DNA of 64,000 bases, taken from Mucilaginibacter celer. Lineage in GTDB: Bacteria > Bacteroidota > Bacteroidia > Sphingobacteriales > Sphingobacteriaceae. Below are positions 7,849 through 15,850 of the stretch, one piece after another; position 1 is the stretch's first letter; every line of letters begins with the position of its first letter. The stretch is from contig NZ_CP032869.1 of assembly GCF_003576455.2 (NCBI RefSeq), positions 4,278,001 to 4,342,000 on the forward strand. The letters are read 5' to 3'. Both the position numbers and the translations under genes were made by a program. The notes beneath the pieces are model-generated. The model ran no database searches, was not told where the DNA came from, and was given only the letters and a program-made list of their open reading frames with translations.

Positions 7849-8751
7849 TTAAGCTCCAGCAAATAATTCAAAAAACTGCATTATTTTTATGCATTTGTCG
7901 TTTTCTAACATCTTATCGAGCGACAAATAATCGCTATCACTAATACAAACTACATTGGATTTTCCAGATAGCTGCAACTGCCCTACAGTTCCTATTAACG
8001 ATTTCTTATCATCAAATTTCCCTTTTTCCTTTTGCCTTACGCTTCTACTTTCAGTAATTCCGTTGTCACCAACATTTAATTTCAATGGAAACAAACGATT
8101 TTCTTCATGATGCTCGCTAAGATAAACATTCGCCGCTTCAAATAAACGTTCATTGCCGAGACGCATTAAAGGGACTAATATATCTTCTAATTTTCCCGTG
8201 TTATTATCTTCTCCTGTAAATATAAATGCTCCGAGCTTTAGTTTTGACACGTTAGTTTTGTCACCATTCTTTGTGAATAAATCGGCGGTTATTTCTTCTG
8301 GTAATGCAGCCTTTATTTCAGCATTAATATGCGATAATCTGGTCATAACTCCGTGATTATCGGAATCAAAGAAGTAGAGCAAAGACAAAACCGCATTGTT
8401 ATTTCTATCTGCAATTATTTCACCCTCTTCTACAATCAAACTTCTTAACTCAATTAATATTCTTTGCCTTGTATCTGCCTTTCCATCACCACCTAATGAA
8501 TATAGGAATACATGATTCTCGCCTCGTAATAAAACATTTGACGGTAGTAAATTGCGTCTAAGTTCTGTAAGATTTAATTGCTCAATATCCGTCTTGGTTG
8601 CTTCTCGCTTTAACAACGCGTCAAATGGCCTTGGGTAATCTCCGATTTTCACCCCTTCATTACTCTTATAACCGATTGATTTCAGAATGCGACAAATAAA
8701 GGCTACATCATGTGGGCCTTCACAAAGCACCGTAATAATTTGATTTGCCAT
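7849..8751 (-). CDS. TOPRIM-like (DUF3226-type) putative nuclease subunit of a two-gene system
   Basis: A 300-residue protein with the hallmarks of a TOPRIM fold. The opening motif is EGPHD at residues 11-15, there is a GGDGK turn at 87-91, and the acidic pair DSD is at 129-131 (YFFDSDNHG). GKLEDIL at 186-192 resembles DUF3226/OLD-type TOPRIM proteins. These acidic residues normally bind Mg2+ for nucleic-acid cleavage. The C-terminus carries a second DSD (272-274) and a Lys-rich stretch around 242-250. Its ATG overlaps the upstream ATPase stop by one base (TAATG), so the two are probably co-translated. The gene is AT-richer than most of the window. The exact family is uncertain. Confidence 0.7.
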   Translation of the reverse strand: MANQIITVLCEGPHDVAFICRILKSIGYKSNEGVKIGDYPRPFDALLKREATKTDIEQLNLTELRRNLLPSNVLLRGENHVFLYSLGGDGKADTRQRILIELRSLIVEEGEIIADRNNNAVLSLLYFFDSDNHGVMTRLSHINAEIKAALPEEITADLFTKNGDKTNVSKLKLGAFIFTGEDNNTGKLEDILVPLMRLGNERLFEAANVYLSEHHEENRLFPLKLNVGDNGITESRSVRQKEKGKFDDKKSLIGTVGQLQLSGKSNVVCISDSDYLSLDKMLENDKCIKIMQFFELFAGA

Positions 8752-10877
8752 TATCTAATATCCAGATTAATTGATTCAACCAATTGCTTTAATTTAGTAC
8801 CAGCAAGGAAGCGACAGACAATATGTCCATCTTCTTCGGTCAAAGAGTACGCCGTCAAATCATTATCCGGATATTCATTTTCAACAAAAGCGTCAATGCA
8901 TTCTTTACTGTGGGTGGAAATGAAAACTTGAACATTAAATTCAGCTGCTGTCCGTTGTAAAAACTCAGTAAAGTTAACCAATAAGCTTTTATGCAAGGCT
9001 GAATCAATTTCGTCAATGCACAGTATCCCATCGCGACAATAACCTAATAACAAAGCGATTTCAAAAACTCGTTGCAACCCTTCCCCATAAGTTGTAAGAT
9101 CGACAGCTTTATCATGTCGCCAGGATGTAACTCTGAATCTATTTTCTCCATCGTCATTAACCAGATCAATTTTCTGAATATCCGGATCTAAATATTCATT
9201 TATAAATCCGATAACCTTATCGAAATATTTATTCTCAATCGCCGTCTTGTGTGCAGAGTGCAGCAATACTTCGTTATAACGATATGGGCTTGTAAAAGCT
9301 GCAGTGCACAAAATGTTAGTCTTACTATAATGTAATTGGGGCTCTTTGTTTGAAAATAAATGAATATAACTTGATAAATACTGATTTTCTACTTCGGAGT
9401 CCGAAACCAGTGTATTTAAATAACCTGTCCTTTCAATATTTTCCTCGGTAGTTTCTTTTCGGATTTGGATATTAGTATTTATACCATTGAAAGTGCCTGC
9501 GATTCCGATTTCGTTAACGAAGTTCTTTTCTATCCATTTGGAATGAAATTCTGACAGAAATTTACCTCTAAATTTTTCTAATTCTAAAAAGGATGTTATA
9601 TCATTTAGCTGAGAAAGCAAATAAATAGCTTCTAAAACAGAGGTTTTACCCTTATTATTACCGCCTGCAAAAATATTTACCTGCTTAATATTACTTATTT
9701 TAATATTATGAAGCTTTCTATACGAATTGATATTGATTTCTGTAAACTGCCTACCAATTTCTGCGAAATAAATTGCAGCCCTTTTTTCATTTAAACTAAT
9801 AAGGTCTTTCGCGACGGGGATAATCTCGTCAATCTTTGTCCGTATCTTAGCTAATTCATCAACATCAACCTCATTAATAAGATCTTTGAAATTATAAGCA
9901 ACCTGGGTAAAGCTTTTTAAATTATCGATAGAATCCCTTAATTTAACTTCCCCCACAGCATCGCTAAAAATATAGCCCTCGTTTATGCTTCGGCTATCCT
10001 CCATTCTGGTTAAAGCTTTTTCATCAAAAATAAATGATGCAACTTCTTTAACCTGCCTGTACTGAGTAATGATAGGCTCCCTTTTCATAGGTCGTTCTCT
10101 ACCTTCGTCGTTCCATTCGTTATCTTCGGTTTCAGAAATCCATGAAAAAAAACGATCAATATTACGTTCGTTTAAAGCGGCATACTGATTGTCGTTCCAA
10201 TCTACCCACCGCTTCATAGTGGAGTTACCTACCACAGCTTCAAAAATAGAATACATGTCTGATTGAAATTGATCTCCGTAATCACTTTGTTTGTATTGTT
10301 GAATCAGGCCAAGCGAACGCATACTGCGCCTTAACGCGTGTTTCTTAATTCCCAAAGACTCACAGATATCATTTTCAGATCGTTGATGAATATGTAAAAG
10401 GTCATCGATAAGTTGCGCTTCGTTTACGGCGCTCCATCGCTTCTTCCCGCTAATATGATGTAGCCCCATCGTGACCAGATGTTGTACAGGATCTTCATTT
10501 TCTATATTTACGAGATTAACACTCTTGAAGTCACTTTCAGCAAGCTTGCCAACATCATTTCCTTTCTTAAATTCTTCGTAAAGATATTTCAGAGTAGCTG
10601 TTCTTCTATTACCTTCAAGAACCAAATAGTTATCGCCAACAGGTTTCACCTGAATTTGGTCTATATCAAGAAAACCATTTGTTTTGAAGCTGCTAAGCAA
10701 ATCACTTATATTATCATTGTTTTTGCCAAGGAGAAAATTCAAGGTGCGTAATTGCACGCGAGAATCTCCCAGTTCGCTATCTGGAACATGTTTATACTCC
10801 GGTCTATCTATAAACCTATAGTTGTTAGGATCAAGTAAAAGCCGATCTATGTGTCTTATTATCCTTTTGCTTTCCAT
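8751..10877 (-). CDS. ParB-like domain/HTH/OLD-like ATPase fusion protein
   Basis: A 708-residue multidomain protein. Residues ~1-110 resemble a ParB/sulfiredoxin-type domain: LLLDPNNYRF at 13-22 and LEGNRRTATL at 87-96, the position of the ParB GERR motif. Residues ~165-195 look like a helix-turn-helix (DICESLGIKKHALRRSMRSL). From ~365 an SMC/OLD-type ATPase begins: Walker A GGNNKGKT at 405-412, signature-like TYGEGLQRV at 596-604, Walker B ILCIDEID at 618-625, and switch His in STHSKE at 654-659. Unlike GajA/OLD there is no C-terminal TOPRIM; that is supplied by the downstream gene. A role in phage defence is inferred from the architecture and the neighbouring toxin-antitoxin pair. Confidence 0.8.
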   Translation of the reverse strand: MESKRIIRHIDRLLLDPNNYRFIDRPEYKHVPDSELGDSRVQLRTLNFLLGKNNDNISDLLSSFKTNGFLDIDQIQVKPVGDNYLVLEGNRRTATLKYLYEEFKKGNDVGKLAESDFKSVNLVNIENEDPVQHLVTMGLHHISGKKRWSAVNEAQLIDDLLHIHQRSENDICESLGIKKHALRRSMRSLGLIQQYKQSDYGDQFQSDMYSIFEAVVGNSTMKRWVDWNDNQYAALNERNIDRFFSWISETEDNEWNDEGRERPMKREPIITQYRQVKEVASFIFDEKALTRMEDSRSINEGYIFSDAVGEVKLRDSIDNLKSFTQVAYNFKDLINEVDVDELAKIRTKIDEIIPVAKDLISLNEKRAAIYFAEIGRQFTEININSYRKLHNIKISNIKQVNIFAGGNNKGKTSVLEAIYLLSQLNDITSFLELEKFRGKFLSEFHSKWIEKNFVNEIGIAGTFNGINTNIQIRKETTEENIERTGYLNTLVSDSEVENQYLSSYIHLFSNKEPQLHYSKTNILCTAAFTSPYRYNEVLLHSAHKTAIENKYFDKVIGFINEYLDPDIQKIDLVNDDGENRFRVTSWRHDKAVDLTTYGEGLQRVFEIALLLGYCRDGILCIDEIDSALHKSLLVNFTEFLQRTAAEFNVQVFISTHSKECIDAFVENEYPDNDLTAYSLTEEDGHIVCRFLAGTKLKQLVESINLDIR

Positions 10878-11160
10878 TATGTTTTGTTAATATATAGAGG
10901 TCTCCGCCCATTATAAGGTTAATCTATTAACAATTAATTTTGATAACGGCTCTATACAATAACGTAAATGTACGAAACGCCACCCGAATTATTAATCGTC
11001 TTAAATGAACGCATTTACACGCCTGCCTTATTTCCTTCTGCTGTCGCGCGCCATGCCTATCGCGTATCTAAAGTAATAAATATACAAATCCGGCTTTACC
11101 ATGTAAATAAAAGATACATTCGACAAATTTGACCTCTGAGAGTTTTATTTCCCACCTCTT
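10878..11160. other. AT-rich gap with no convincing gene
   Basis: This should hold the promoter of the minus-strand ATPase/TOPRIM operon, but no exact TAnnTTTG box is visible on that strand. A 54-codon plus-strand ORF from 10967 has no recognisable features and I do not call it. Nothing else is supported. Confidence 0.4.
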
Positions 11161-11565
11161 CTACCTCCTAAGCTCCCCATCACCATACTCAACAACAATC
11201 CCCTCAGCCAGCACTTCATCATAATCACTCCCCTCATATCTCTCCGCAACCTTAAGCACCACCTCTTTGGTGACATCCACCCCTCACCCGTTCTTCGCAT
11301 TAACTTTAATCATATCAATGCTGTAAATCGGTCCCCATGGAAAGCCCCACCAGCCAAAAATCAGCGAAAGTGTATTGTAATGTCTTTTAAATTTTGATTG
11401 CGATTCGCCGGGGCGAATAAGGTGCGGTGGCGATATTAACCGGTAGGTGAGCGCTATTAAGGATATGCAATAGCCATAAATCACTATTTTGCCGCCTTTG
11501 TTAAGGCAGTCGTAAAATTCGCTTAAGCTAATTCCGCCGGTATTTTTTATGATATAGGTTTTCAT
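11161..11565 (-). pseudogene. small gene interrupted by an in-frame TGA
   Basis: The first 93 codons from 11565 read MKTYIIKNTGGISLSEF... to VNAKNG, then TGA at 11284-11286. The same frame continues for 40 coding-like codons (GVDVTKEVVLKVAERYEGSD... to DGELRR) and stops at TAG 11161-11163. Read through, it is one coherent protein of about 134 residues, with a hydrophobic stretch at ~25-45 and an acidic C-terminus. The junction reads smoothly across the stop, so a nonsense mutation of a GGA-like or similar sense codon is the simplest reading. A sequencing error or recoding cannot be excluded. I do not recognise the family. Confidence 0.6.
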
Positions 11566-11703
11566 CGGTATTTTATAACCGAATATATGGCATTCGGTTA
11601 GCTTTAAAACAATATATTATCAATATCATCCTAAAAATAACCAACCGAAATTATAAACGCACACTAAAAATCATACCTATTCATCATTCACCCGTATCTT
11701 TAC

Positions 11704-11734
11704 TTTGCCGTAACTAAAAAAACCCCTACTTTTG
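11704..11734 (+). promoter_or_regulatory. promoter of the leucine dehydrogenase homologue
   Basis: TTTG at 11704-11707, a 19-bp spacer and TACTTTTG at 11727-11734 match TTTG-N19-TAnnTTTG, the Bacteroidota housekeeping promoter, exactly. It rules out the TTG at 11732 as a start codon, because that lies inside the -7 box. Confidence 0.85.
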
Positions 11735-11770
11735 TGCGGCCTTAAAAACAATATTATTTTGCCGAAACAA

Positions 11771-12856
11771 ATGCCCGAGCAACATCTACCGGAATCCATA
11801 TTTAATGAGCTTAATGCCTTTGGGCATAAAAAGGTTGTTTTTTGCTCCGACCCGGATACCAACCTCAAAGCTATCATAGCTATTCATGATACTACCCTTG
11901 GCCCTGCCTTTGGCGGCGTGCGCATGTGGGCTTACCGTACCGAAGGTGAAGCTTTAGACGATGTATTGCGTTTGGCCAAAAGCATGACCTACAAGGCAGC
12001 CATAGCCGGTTTAAACCTTGGCGGCGGCTACTCGGTAATCATCGGCGATTCGCGCCAGGATAAAACCGAGGCTTTATTACGCAAGTATGGCCGCTTTGTA
12101 AAAAACCTGAACGGCGAGTTTATTGCGGCCGAAGACGTGGGCACCAACCCGCGCGACATGGAGTACATTAAAATGGAAACCAGCCATGTTACCGGCGCAC
12201 CCGAAAATATTGGCGGTAGCGGCGACCCTTCGCCCATTACAGCCCTCGGTGTACTGATGGGCATTAAAGCCTGTACCCGCGAAATGTATGGCAGCGACAG
12301 CCTCACCGGTAAATCGGTCATAGTACAGGGCATTGGCCATGTGGGCGAAAACCTGGTGCGTTTACTGCGCGATGAAAACGTGAAAGTTTACGCCAGCGAT
12401 ATTAACGAGGAACGCGTGATCCAGATCTCGAAAAAATATGGTGCCCAGCCGGTATCAAACAATAGCATTTTTGATATCGATGCCGATATTTATGCCCCCT
12501 GCGCTATGGGCGGCACCGTGAATACGCAAACCATTGCCAAATTAAAATGCGGCATTATAGCCGGTTCGGCCAATAACCAGTTGCTTGATGAAAAAGTTCA
12601 CGGGCAAATGCTGGTTGATAAGGGTATCCTGTTTGCGCCCGATTACGTAATTAACGCGGGCGGTATCATCACCGGTTATTCTGAGTTGATGAATTTTAAT
12701 AAAAAGCGCACTTTACAGCTTACCGAAAACATTTACGAGGCCACGCGCAACGTATTAAAACTTTCGAAAGCCGAAAACATTTCAACCATTAACGCGGCCA
12801 ATAAAATTGCCGAAAAACGCATTGAAGACATCCGTAAAGTAAAATCATCGTATTAA
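11771..12856 (+). CDS. Glu/Leu/Phe/Val dehydrogenase family protein (leucine dehydrogenase-like, catalytic Lys replaced)
   Basis: The 361-residue protein aligns by eye along its length with leucine dehydrogenase, which deaminates branched-chain amino acids with NAD+. Landmarks are IIAIHDTTLGPAFGGVRMW, MTYKAAIAGLNL, a Rossmann region VIVQGIGHVGENL, and the C-terminal APDYVINAGGII. The substrate-binding Lys of MTYK (Bacillus Lys68) is kept. The catalytic Lys of GGGK (Bacillus Lys80) is Tyr: the codons read GGC GGC GGC TAC TCG. Activity may therefore be altered or lost. The start is the ATG of MPEQHLPES, 37 bp after a clear promoter. It is followed 61 bp later by nusB on the same strand. Confidence 0.85.
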   Translation: MPEQHLPESIFNELNAFGHKKVVFCSDPDTNLKAIIAIHDTTLGPAFGGVRMWAYRTEGEALDDVLRLAKSMTYKAAIAGLNLGGGYSVIIGDSRQDKTEALLRKYGRFVKNLNGEFIAAEDVGTNPRDMEYIKMETSHVTGAPENIGGSGDPSPITALGVLMGIKACTREMYGSDSLTGKSVIVQGIGHVGENLVRLLRDENVKVYASDINEERVIQISKKYGAQPVSNNSIFDIDADIYAPCAMGGTVNTQTIAKLKCGIIAGSANNQLLDEKVHGQMLVDKGILFAPDYVINAGGIITGYSELMNFNKKRTLQLTENIYEATRNVLKLSKAENISTINAANKIAEKRIEDIRKVKSSY

Positions 12857-12917
12857 ATACAATTAATTAGTTATATCACCGTTTGCCATCAAAGGCAACC
12901 AAATCGTTCTTACAAAA

Positions 12918-13865
12918 ATGTTAAACAGAAGGCACCTCCGGGTAAAAGTATTACAGGCACTGTACGCGTATCATCAATCGGATACGAAAGATGTTAAACT
13001 TTTCGAAAAAAACATGCTCCACAGCATCGACCAGGTTTATGAAATGTATATCTGGATGCTCTCGCTTATTGGCGAAGTGGTAAGTTTTTCAGAAAACGAC
13101 GCGCAGGAACGTGCCAACAAACACCTGCCCACCGCCGATGACCTGAATGCTAACCTCAAGATCCTGACCAACAGGTTTATCCTGAGTCTTAACGACAACA
13201 AAGAGTACATCCAGGCTAAGAAAAAGTACAAAGTGGATTGGAATTTTGAGCCCGAACTGGCCAAAACTCTTTTCATCAGTCTCCGCAACTCGCCCGAGTA
13301 TGCCGAATACCTGGCTAAAACCGGCGATACCCTGCAAACCGACAAGGATATCATCAAATTCATTTTCAAAAAAGTGATCCTGAAATCATCACTGGCCGAA
13401 CAGGTTTTTGAGGATATGTTTATTTTTTGGCCGGTTGATAAGGATGTTTTACAGGCACTCATCGCCAAAACATTCAAAAACTTCTCGCACGATGACTACA
13501 AGCTTAACCAGCTGGCCGAAATTACCGGTAACTGGGTTGAAGACCGCGAGTTTGTAGTAAACCTGTTTCAGCAAAGCGTAAGGTATGATGGCGCATACCA
13601 GGAACTCATCGCCGCCAAAACCCAAAATTGGGAGCCCGAGCGTATTGCCATGATGGATACCCTGCTGATGAAAATGGCTATTACCGAGTTTATTAACTTT
13701 AACTCGATACCGGTTAAGGTTACGATAAACGAATACCTCGAGATTTCGAAAGAGTTTAGCACACCTAAAAGTAATTCATTTATAAACGGTATATTGGACA
13801 AGATTTTGATTGAGCTGAAAGCCGAAAACAAGATCAAAAAAATTGGCCGTGGCCTTATAGAATAA
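12918..13865 (+). CDS. nusB: transcription antitermination factor NusB (long Bacteroidota form)
   Basis: NusB, with NusE, binds boxA RNA and promotes antitermination of rRNA transcription. At 315 residues it is about twice the E. coli length, as is usual in Bacteroidota, where a long N-terminal extension precedes the core. The N-terminus NRRHLRVKVLQALYAYHQS and the C-terminal core, with ERIAMMDTLLMKMAITEFINF, PVKVTINEYLEISKEF and FINGILDKI, are characteristic. It opens a run of closely spaced plus-strand genes (DUF1573 lipoprotein 9 bp away, yajC 12 bp further on) that is probably one transcript. Confidence 0.94.
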   Translation: MLNRRHLRVKVLQALYAYHQSDTKDVKLFEKNMLHSIDQVYEMYIWMLSLIGEVVSFSENDAQERANKHLPTADDLNANLKILTNRFILSLNDNKEYIQAKKKYKVDWNFEPELAKTLFISLRNSPEYAEYLAKTGDTLQTDKDIIKFIFKKVILKSSLAEQVFEDMFIFWPVDKDVLQALIAKTFKNFSHDDYKLNQLAEITGNWVEDREFVVNLFQQSVRYDGAYQELIAAKTQNWEPERIAMMDTLLMKMAITEFINFNSIPVKVTINEYLEISKEFSTPKSNSFINGILDKILIELKAENKIKKIGRGLIE

Positions 13866-13874
13866 TCTCAAAAA

Positions 13875-14297
13875 ATGAAAAAACTGTTTTTAAGTTTAGT
13901 AGCAGCAGGCTTGTTATTATCAGCCTGCAACGGTGCAGGAAGCGGCAGCAAAGCCGATAGCAGCGCAAAAACGGCAAACGCCCCGGTAGCCAAATTTGAA
14001 AAGGAAAGCCACGATTTTGGCAAAATTACCGAAGGCGATAGCGTACATTATGATTTTAAGTTTACCAATACCGGTAAATCGCCGTTAATTATTACCAATG
14101 CCCGTGCTACCTGCGGCTGCACCACACCTACCTGGCCTAAAGCCCCTGTTAAACCCGGCGAAAGCGGCGTAATCAGCGTTACTTTTAACAGTGCCGGCAA
14201 AAGTGGTTTGCAGGATAAACAAATTACAGTTACTGCCAACACTATCCCTGCCGAAACAATGGTACACCTGATTGGCGAGGTTTTAAAGAAGAAATAA
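13875..14297 (+). CDS. DUF1573 lipoprotein
   Basis: A 140-residue secreted lipoprotein. The signal peptide KKLFLSLVAAGLLLSAC ends in a lipobox (LSAC) with the acylated Cys at 18, followed by a Gly/Ser linker. The rest is a DUF1573 immunoglobulin-like domain: FEKESHDFGKITEGDSVHYD, then ATCGCTTPTWPKAPVKPGE, with the usual CGCT motif and a closing beta strand. Domains of this kind are related to the ASH/MSP fold. The function is unknown and the location is probably the periplasmic face of a membrane. It lies between nusB and yajC in an apparent operon. Confidence 0.9.
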   Translation: MKKLFLSLVAAGLLLSACNGAGSGSKADSSAKTANAPVAKFEKESHDFGKITEGDSVHYDFKFTNTGKSPLIITNARATCGCTTPTWPKAPVKPGESGVISVTFNSAGKSGLQDKQITVTANTIPAETMVHLIGEVLKKK

Positions 14298-14309
14298 TTA
14301 ATTTAAACA

Positions 14310-14633
14310 ATGATAGCTACTATTTTATTACAGGCCGGCGGTTTAGGTCAATATGGCCAGTTGGTACCCATGGTACTGATTATCGTGGTGTTTTACTTTT
14401 TCATGATCCGCCCGCAGGTTAAAAAACAAAAAGACCAGAAAAAATACGTTGAAGAGCTTAAAAAAGGCGATAGGGTAATTACCAACGCAGGTATTCACGG
14501 CCGTATTATTGATGTTAACGATAATACTTTTTTGGTTGAGGTTGATAACGGCAAAATCCGCTTCGATAAATCAGCCATTTCGCTCGAGGCATCAAAAGCG
14601 CTGAATACACCGGTGGTTGAGAAAAAAGCTTAA
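14310..14633 (+). CDS. yajC: preprotein translocase subunit YajC
   Basis: YajC is a small inner-membrane protein associated with SecDF. The 107 residues have a single membrane helix near residues 17-34 (PMVLIIVVFYFFMI) followed directly by the family motif RPQVKKQKDQKKY. A soluble domain follows with GDRVITNAGIHGRI and NTFLVEVDNGKIRFDKSAI. The length is usual. It is the third gene of the nusB run; a repeat array separates it from the YbbR gene. Confidence 0.95.
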   Translation: MIATILLQAGGLGQYGQLVPMVLIIVVFYFFMIRPQVKKQKDQKKYVEELKKGDRVITNAGIHGRIIDVNDNTFLVEVDNGKIRFDKSAISLEASKALNTPVVEKKA

Positions 14634-14635
14634 TT

Positions 14636-14905
14636 TTTTGAGCTAAAAGCGGAAGGCTGAAAGCCTAAAGCGAATATTTAATATAAAAAACAGCAGAAGC
14701 TGGATTTTGAGCTGAAAGCGGAAGGCTTAAGGCTTAAAGCAGATATTTAATAAAAACACAGCAAAAGCTGGATTTTGAGCTGAAAGCGGAAGGCTGAAAG
14801 CTTAAAGCGAATATTTAATAAAAACACAGCAAAAGCTGGAGGTTAATCAATGTCAAAACATTTTTTAGCTTTCAGCTTTTAGCATTAAGCTTTCAGCTTA
14901 AAAAC
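14636..14905. repeat. three tandem 68-bp units with an inverted tail (AGCTGAAAGC words)
   Basis: Units lie at 14636-14704, 14705-14772 and 14773-14840, starting TTTTGAGCTGAAAGCGGAAG and ending AGCTGGA. Within each unit the word GCTGAAAGC or a variant is repeated. At 14865-14900 reverse-complement words (AGCTTTCAGCTTTTAGC) form the opposite arm. The units touch without spacers, so this is not a CRISPR array. It lies between yajC and the YbbR gene. Confidence 0.85.
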
Positions 14906-15850
14906 ATGGCAATAGTAAAATTATCGGCAACAGAACGCAGGCGGCTTTCGGTATTTTTTACCTGTTTGGCCCTGGCTGTTGTTGCCTGGATTTTTACTAC
15001 CCTGTCTGATCCTATTCCCTATACCATACGCGAGGTTTTGCTGTTTAAAAATGCGCCTCAAAAACGCGCCTTTCACTCGTTGCAGCCCGATACGGTTAAT
15101 GTTACCATCAGGGGTACCGGCTGGCAAATGCTGTTTTCAAAAATGAATGGCGATAGCAAACCGCTCACGGTTGATTTGCGGACGCTGGAGAACCGCAACT
15201 ATGTGGTTTTAAGCAGCCAGCTAAAGCAAATTGACGCGGGGAAGGAAGGCATCAGCCAGGTTATCGCCATCGATCCGGATACGCTGTATTTCGATTTCAG
15301 CAACAGGCTGGTAAAAAAGGTGCCGGTGCAGTTACTATCGGGGGTTAGTTATCAGAAGCAGTTTGCGGTATCGGGCAATATCACTATTAAACCGGCTTAC
15401 ATTACCGTGAGCGGTCCGGTTGAAAGGTTGAAGGAGATCACCTCCTGGAAAACCGATTCACTCAAGCTATCGGGTATCAATGAAACTGTTAACGCAAGGG
15501 TAAACCTGCAGCCCAGCAGCGAAGGCAACCTGAATATTTATCCCAAATCGGTACAGGTGATAATCCCCGTTGATGAATTTACCGAAAAAACACTCGAGAT
15601 TCCGGTAAAACTGATCAATAACAACTATACCGATGTAAAGGTATTCCCCCAAAAAATAAAGGTAACGTTCACCACTTCGCTAAGCCGGTACCCGGATATG
15701 AACGAAGATTTATTTGAAGCCATTGCCGATTTGGATTTGTGGCGCTACAAGGGCTACAGCACCCTGCCGGTAAAACTGATCCGGATTCCGCCTTTTTGCA
15801 AGGTGGTAAAAATTGAGCCGGCCAATATCGATTTTATCATCAAAAAATAA
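14906..15850 (+). CDS. YbbR-domain protein (CdaR-like)
   Basis: A 314-residue protein with a short cytoplasmic start, one membrane helix at ~15-34 (FFTCLALAVVAWIFTTL) and an extracytoplasmic region of YbbR-like beta repeats, for example SVSYQKQFAVSGNITIKPAYI-type segments. In Firmicutes, YbbR/CdaR regulates a diadenylate cyclase; no cyclase is adjacent here, so that role is not claimed. Its stop overlaps the coaE start by one base (TAATG), pointing to translational coupling. The pairing of YbbR and CoaE is common in Bacteroidota. Confidence 0.85.
   Translation: MAIVKLSATERRRLSVFFTCLALAVVAWIFTTLSDPIPYTIREVLLFKNAPQKRAFHSLQPDTVNVTIRGTGWQMLFSKMNGDSKPLTVDLRTLENRNYVVLSSQLKQIDAGKEGISQVIAIDPDTLYFDFSNRLVKKVPVQLLSGVSYQKQFAVSGNITIKPAYITVSGPVERLKEITSWKTDSLKLSGINETVNARVNLQPSSEGNLNIYPKSVQVIIPVDEFTEKTLEIPVKLINNNYTDVKVFPQKIKVTFTTSLSRYPDMNEDLFEAIADLDLWRYKGYSTLPVKLIRIPPFCKVVKIEPANIDFIIKK

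Noticed and set aside
7684..7871. Minus-strand ORF of 62 codons upstream of the antitoxin
   Set aside because: It overlaps the TOPRIM gene end, its sequence resembles no protein I know, and the region is better read as leader DNA with an operator.
10967..11131. Plus-strand ORF of 54 codons (MYETPPELL...)
   Set aside because: No family, promoter or composition support; it lies where the divergent operon promoter is expected.
11732..11770. TTG start giving a 13-residue N-terminal extension of the leucine dehydrogenase homologue
   Set aside because: The TTG lies inside the -7 box of an exact TTTG-N19-TAnnTTTG promoter, so it is upstream of the transcript.
14636..14840. Regular 68-bp tandem units considered as a CRISPR array
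   Set aside because: Units touch each other without unique spacers, the repeat is far longer than a CRISPR repeat, and no cas gene is present.
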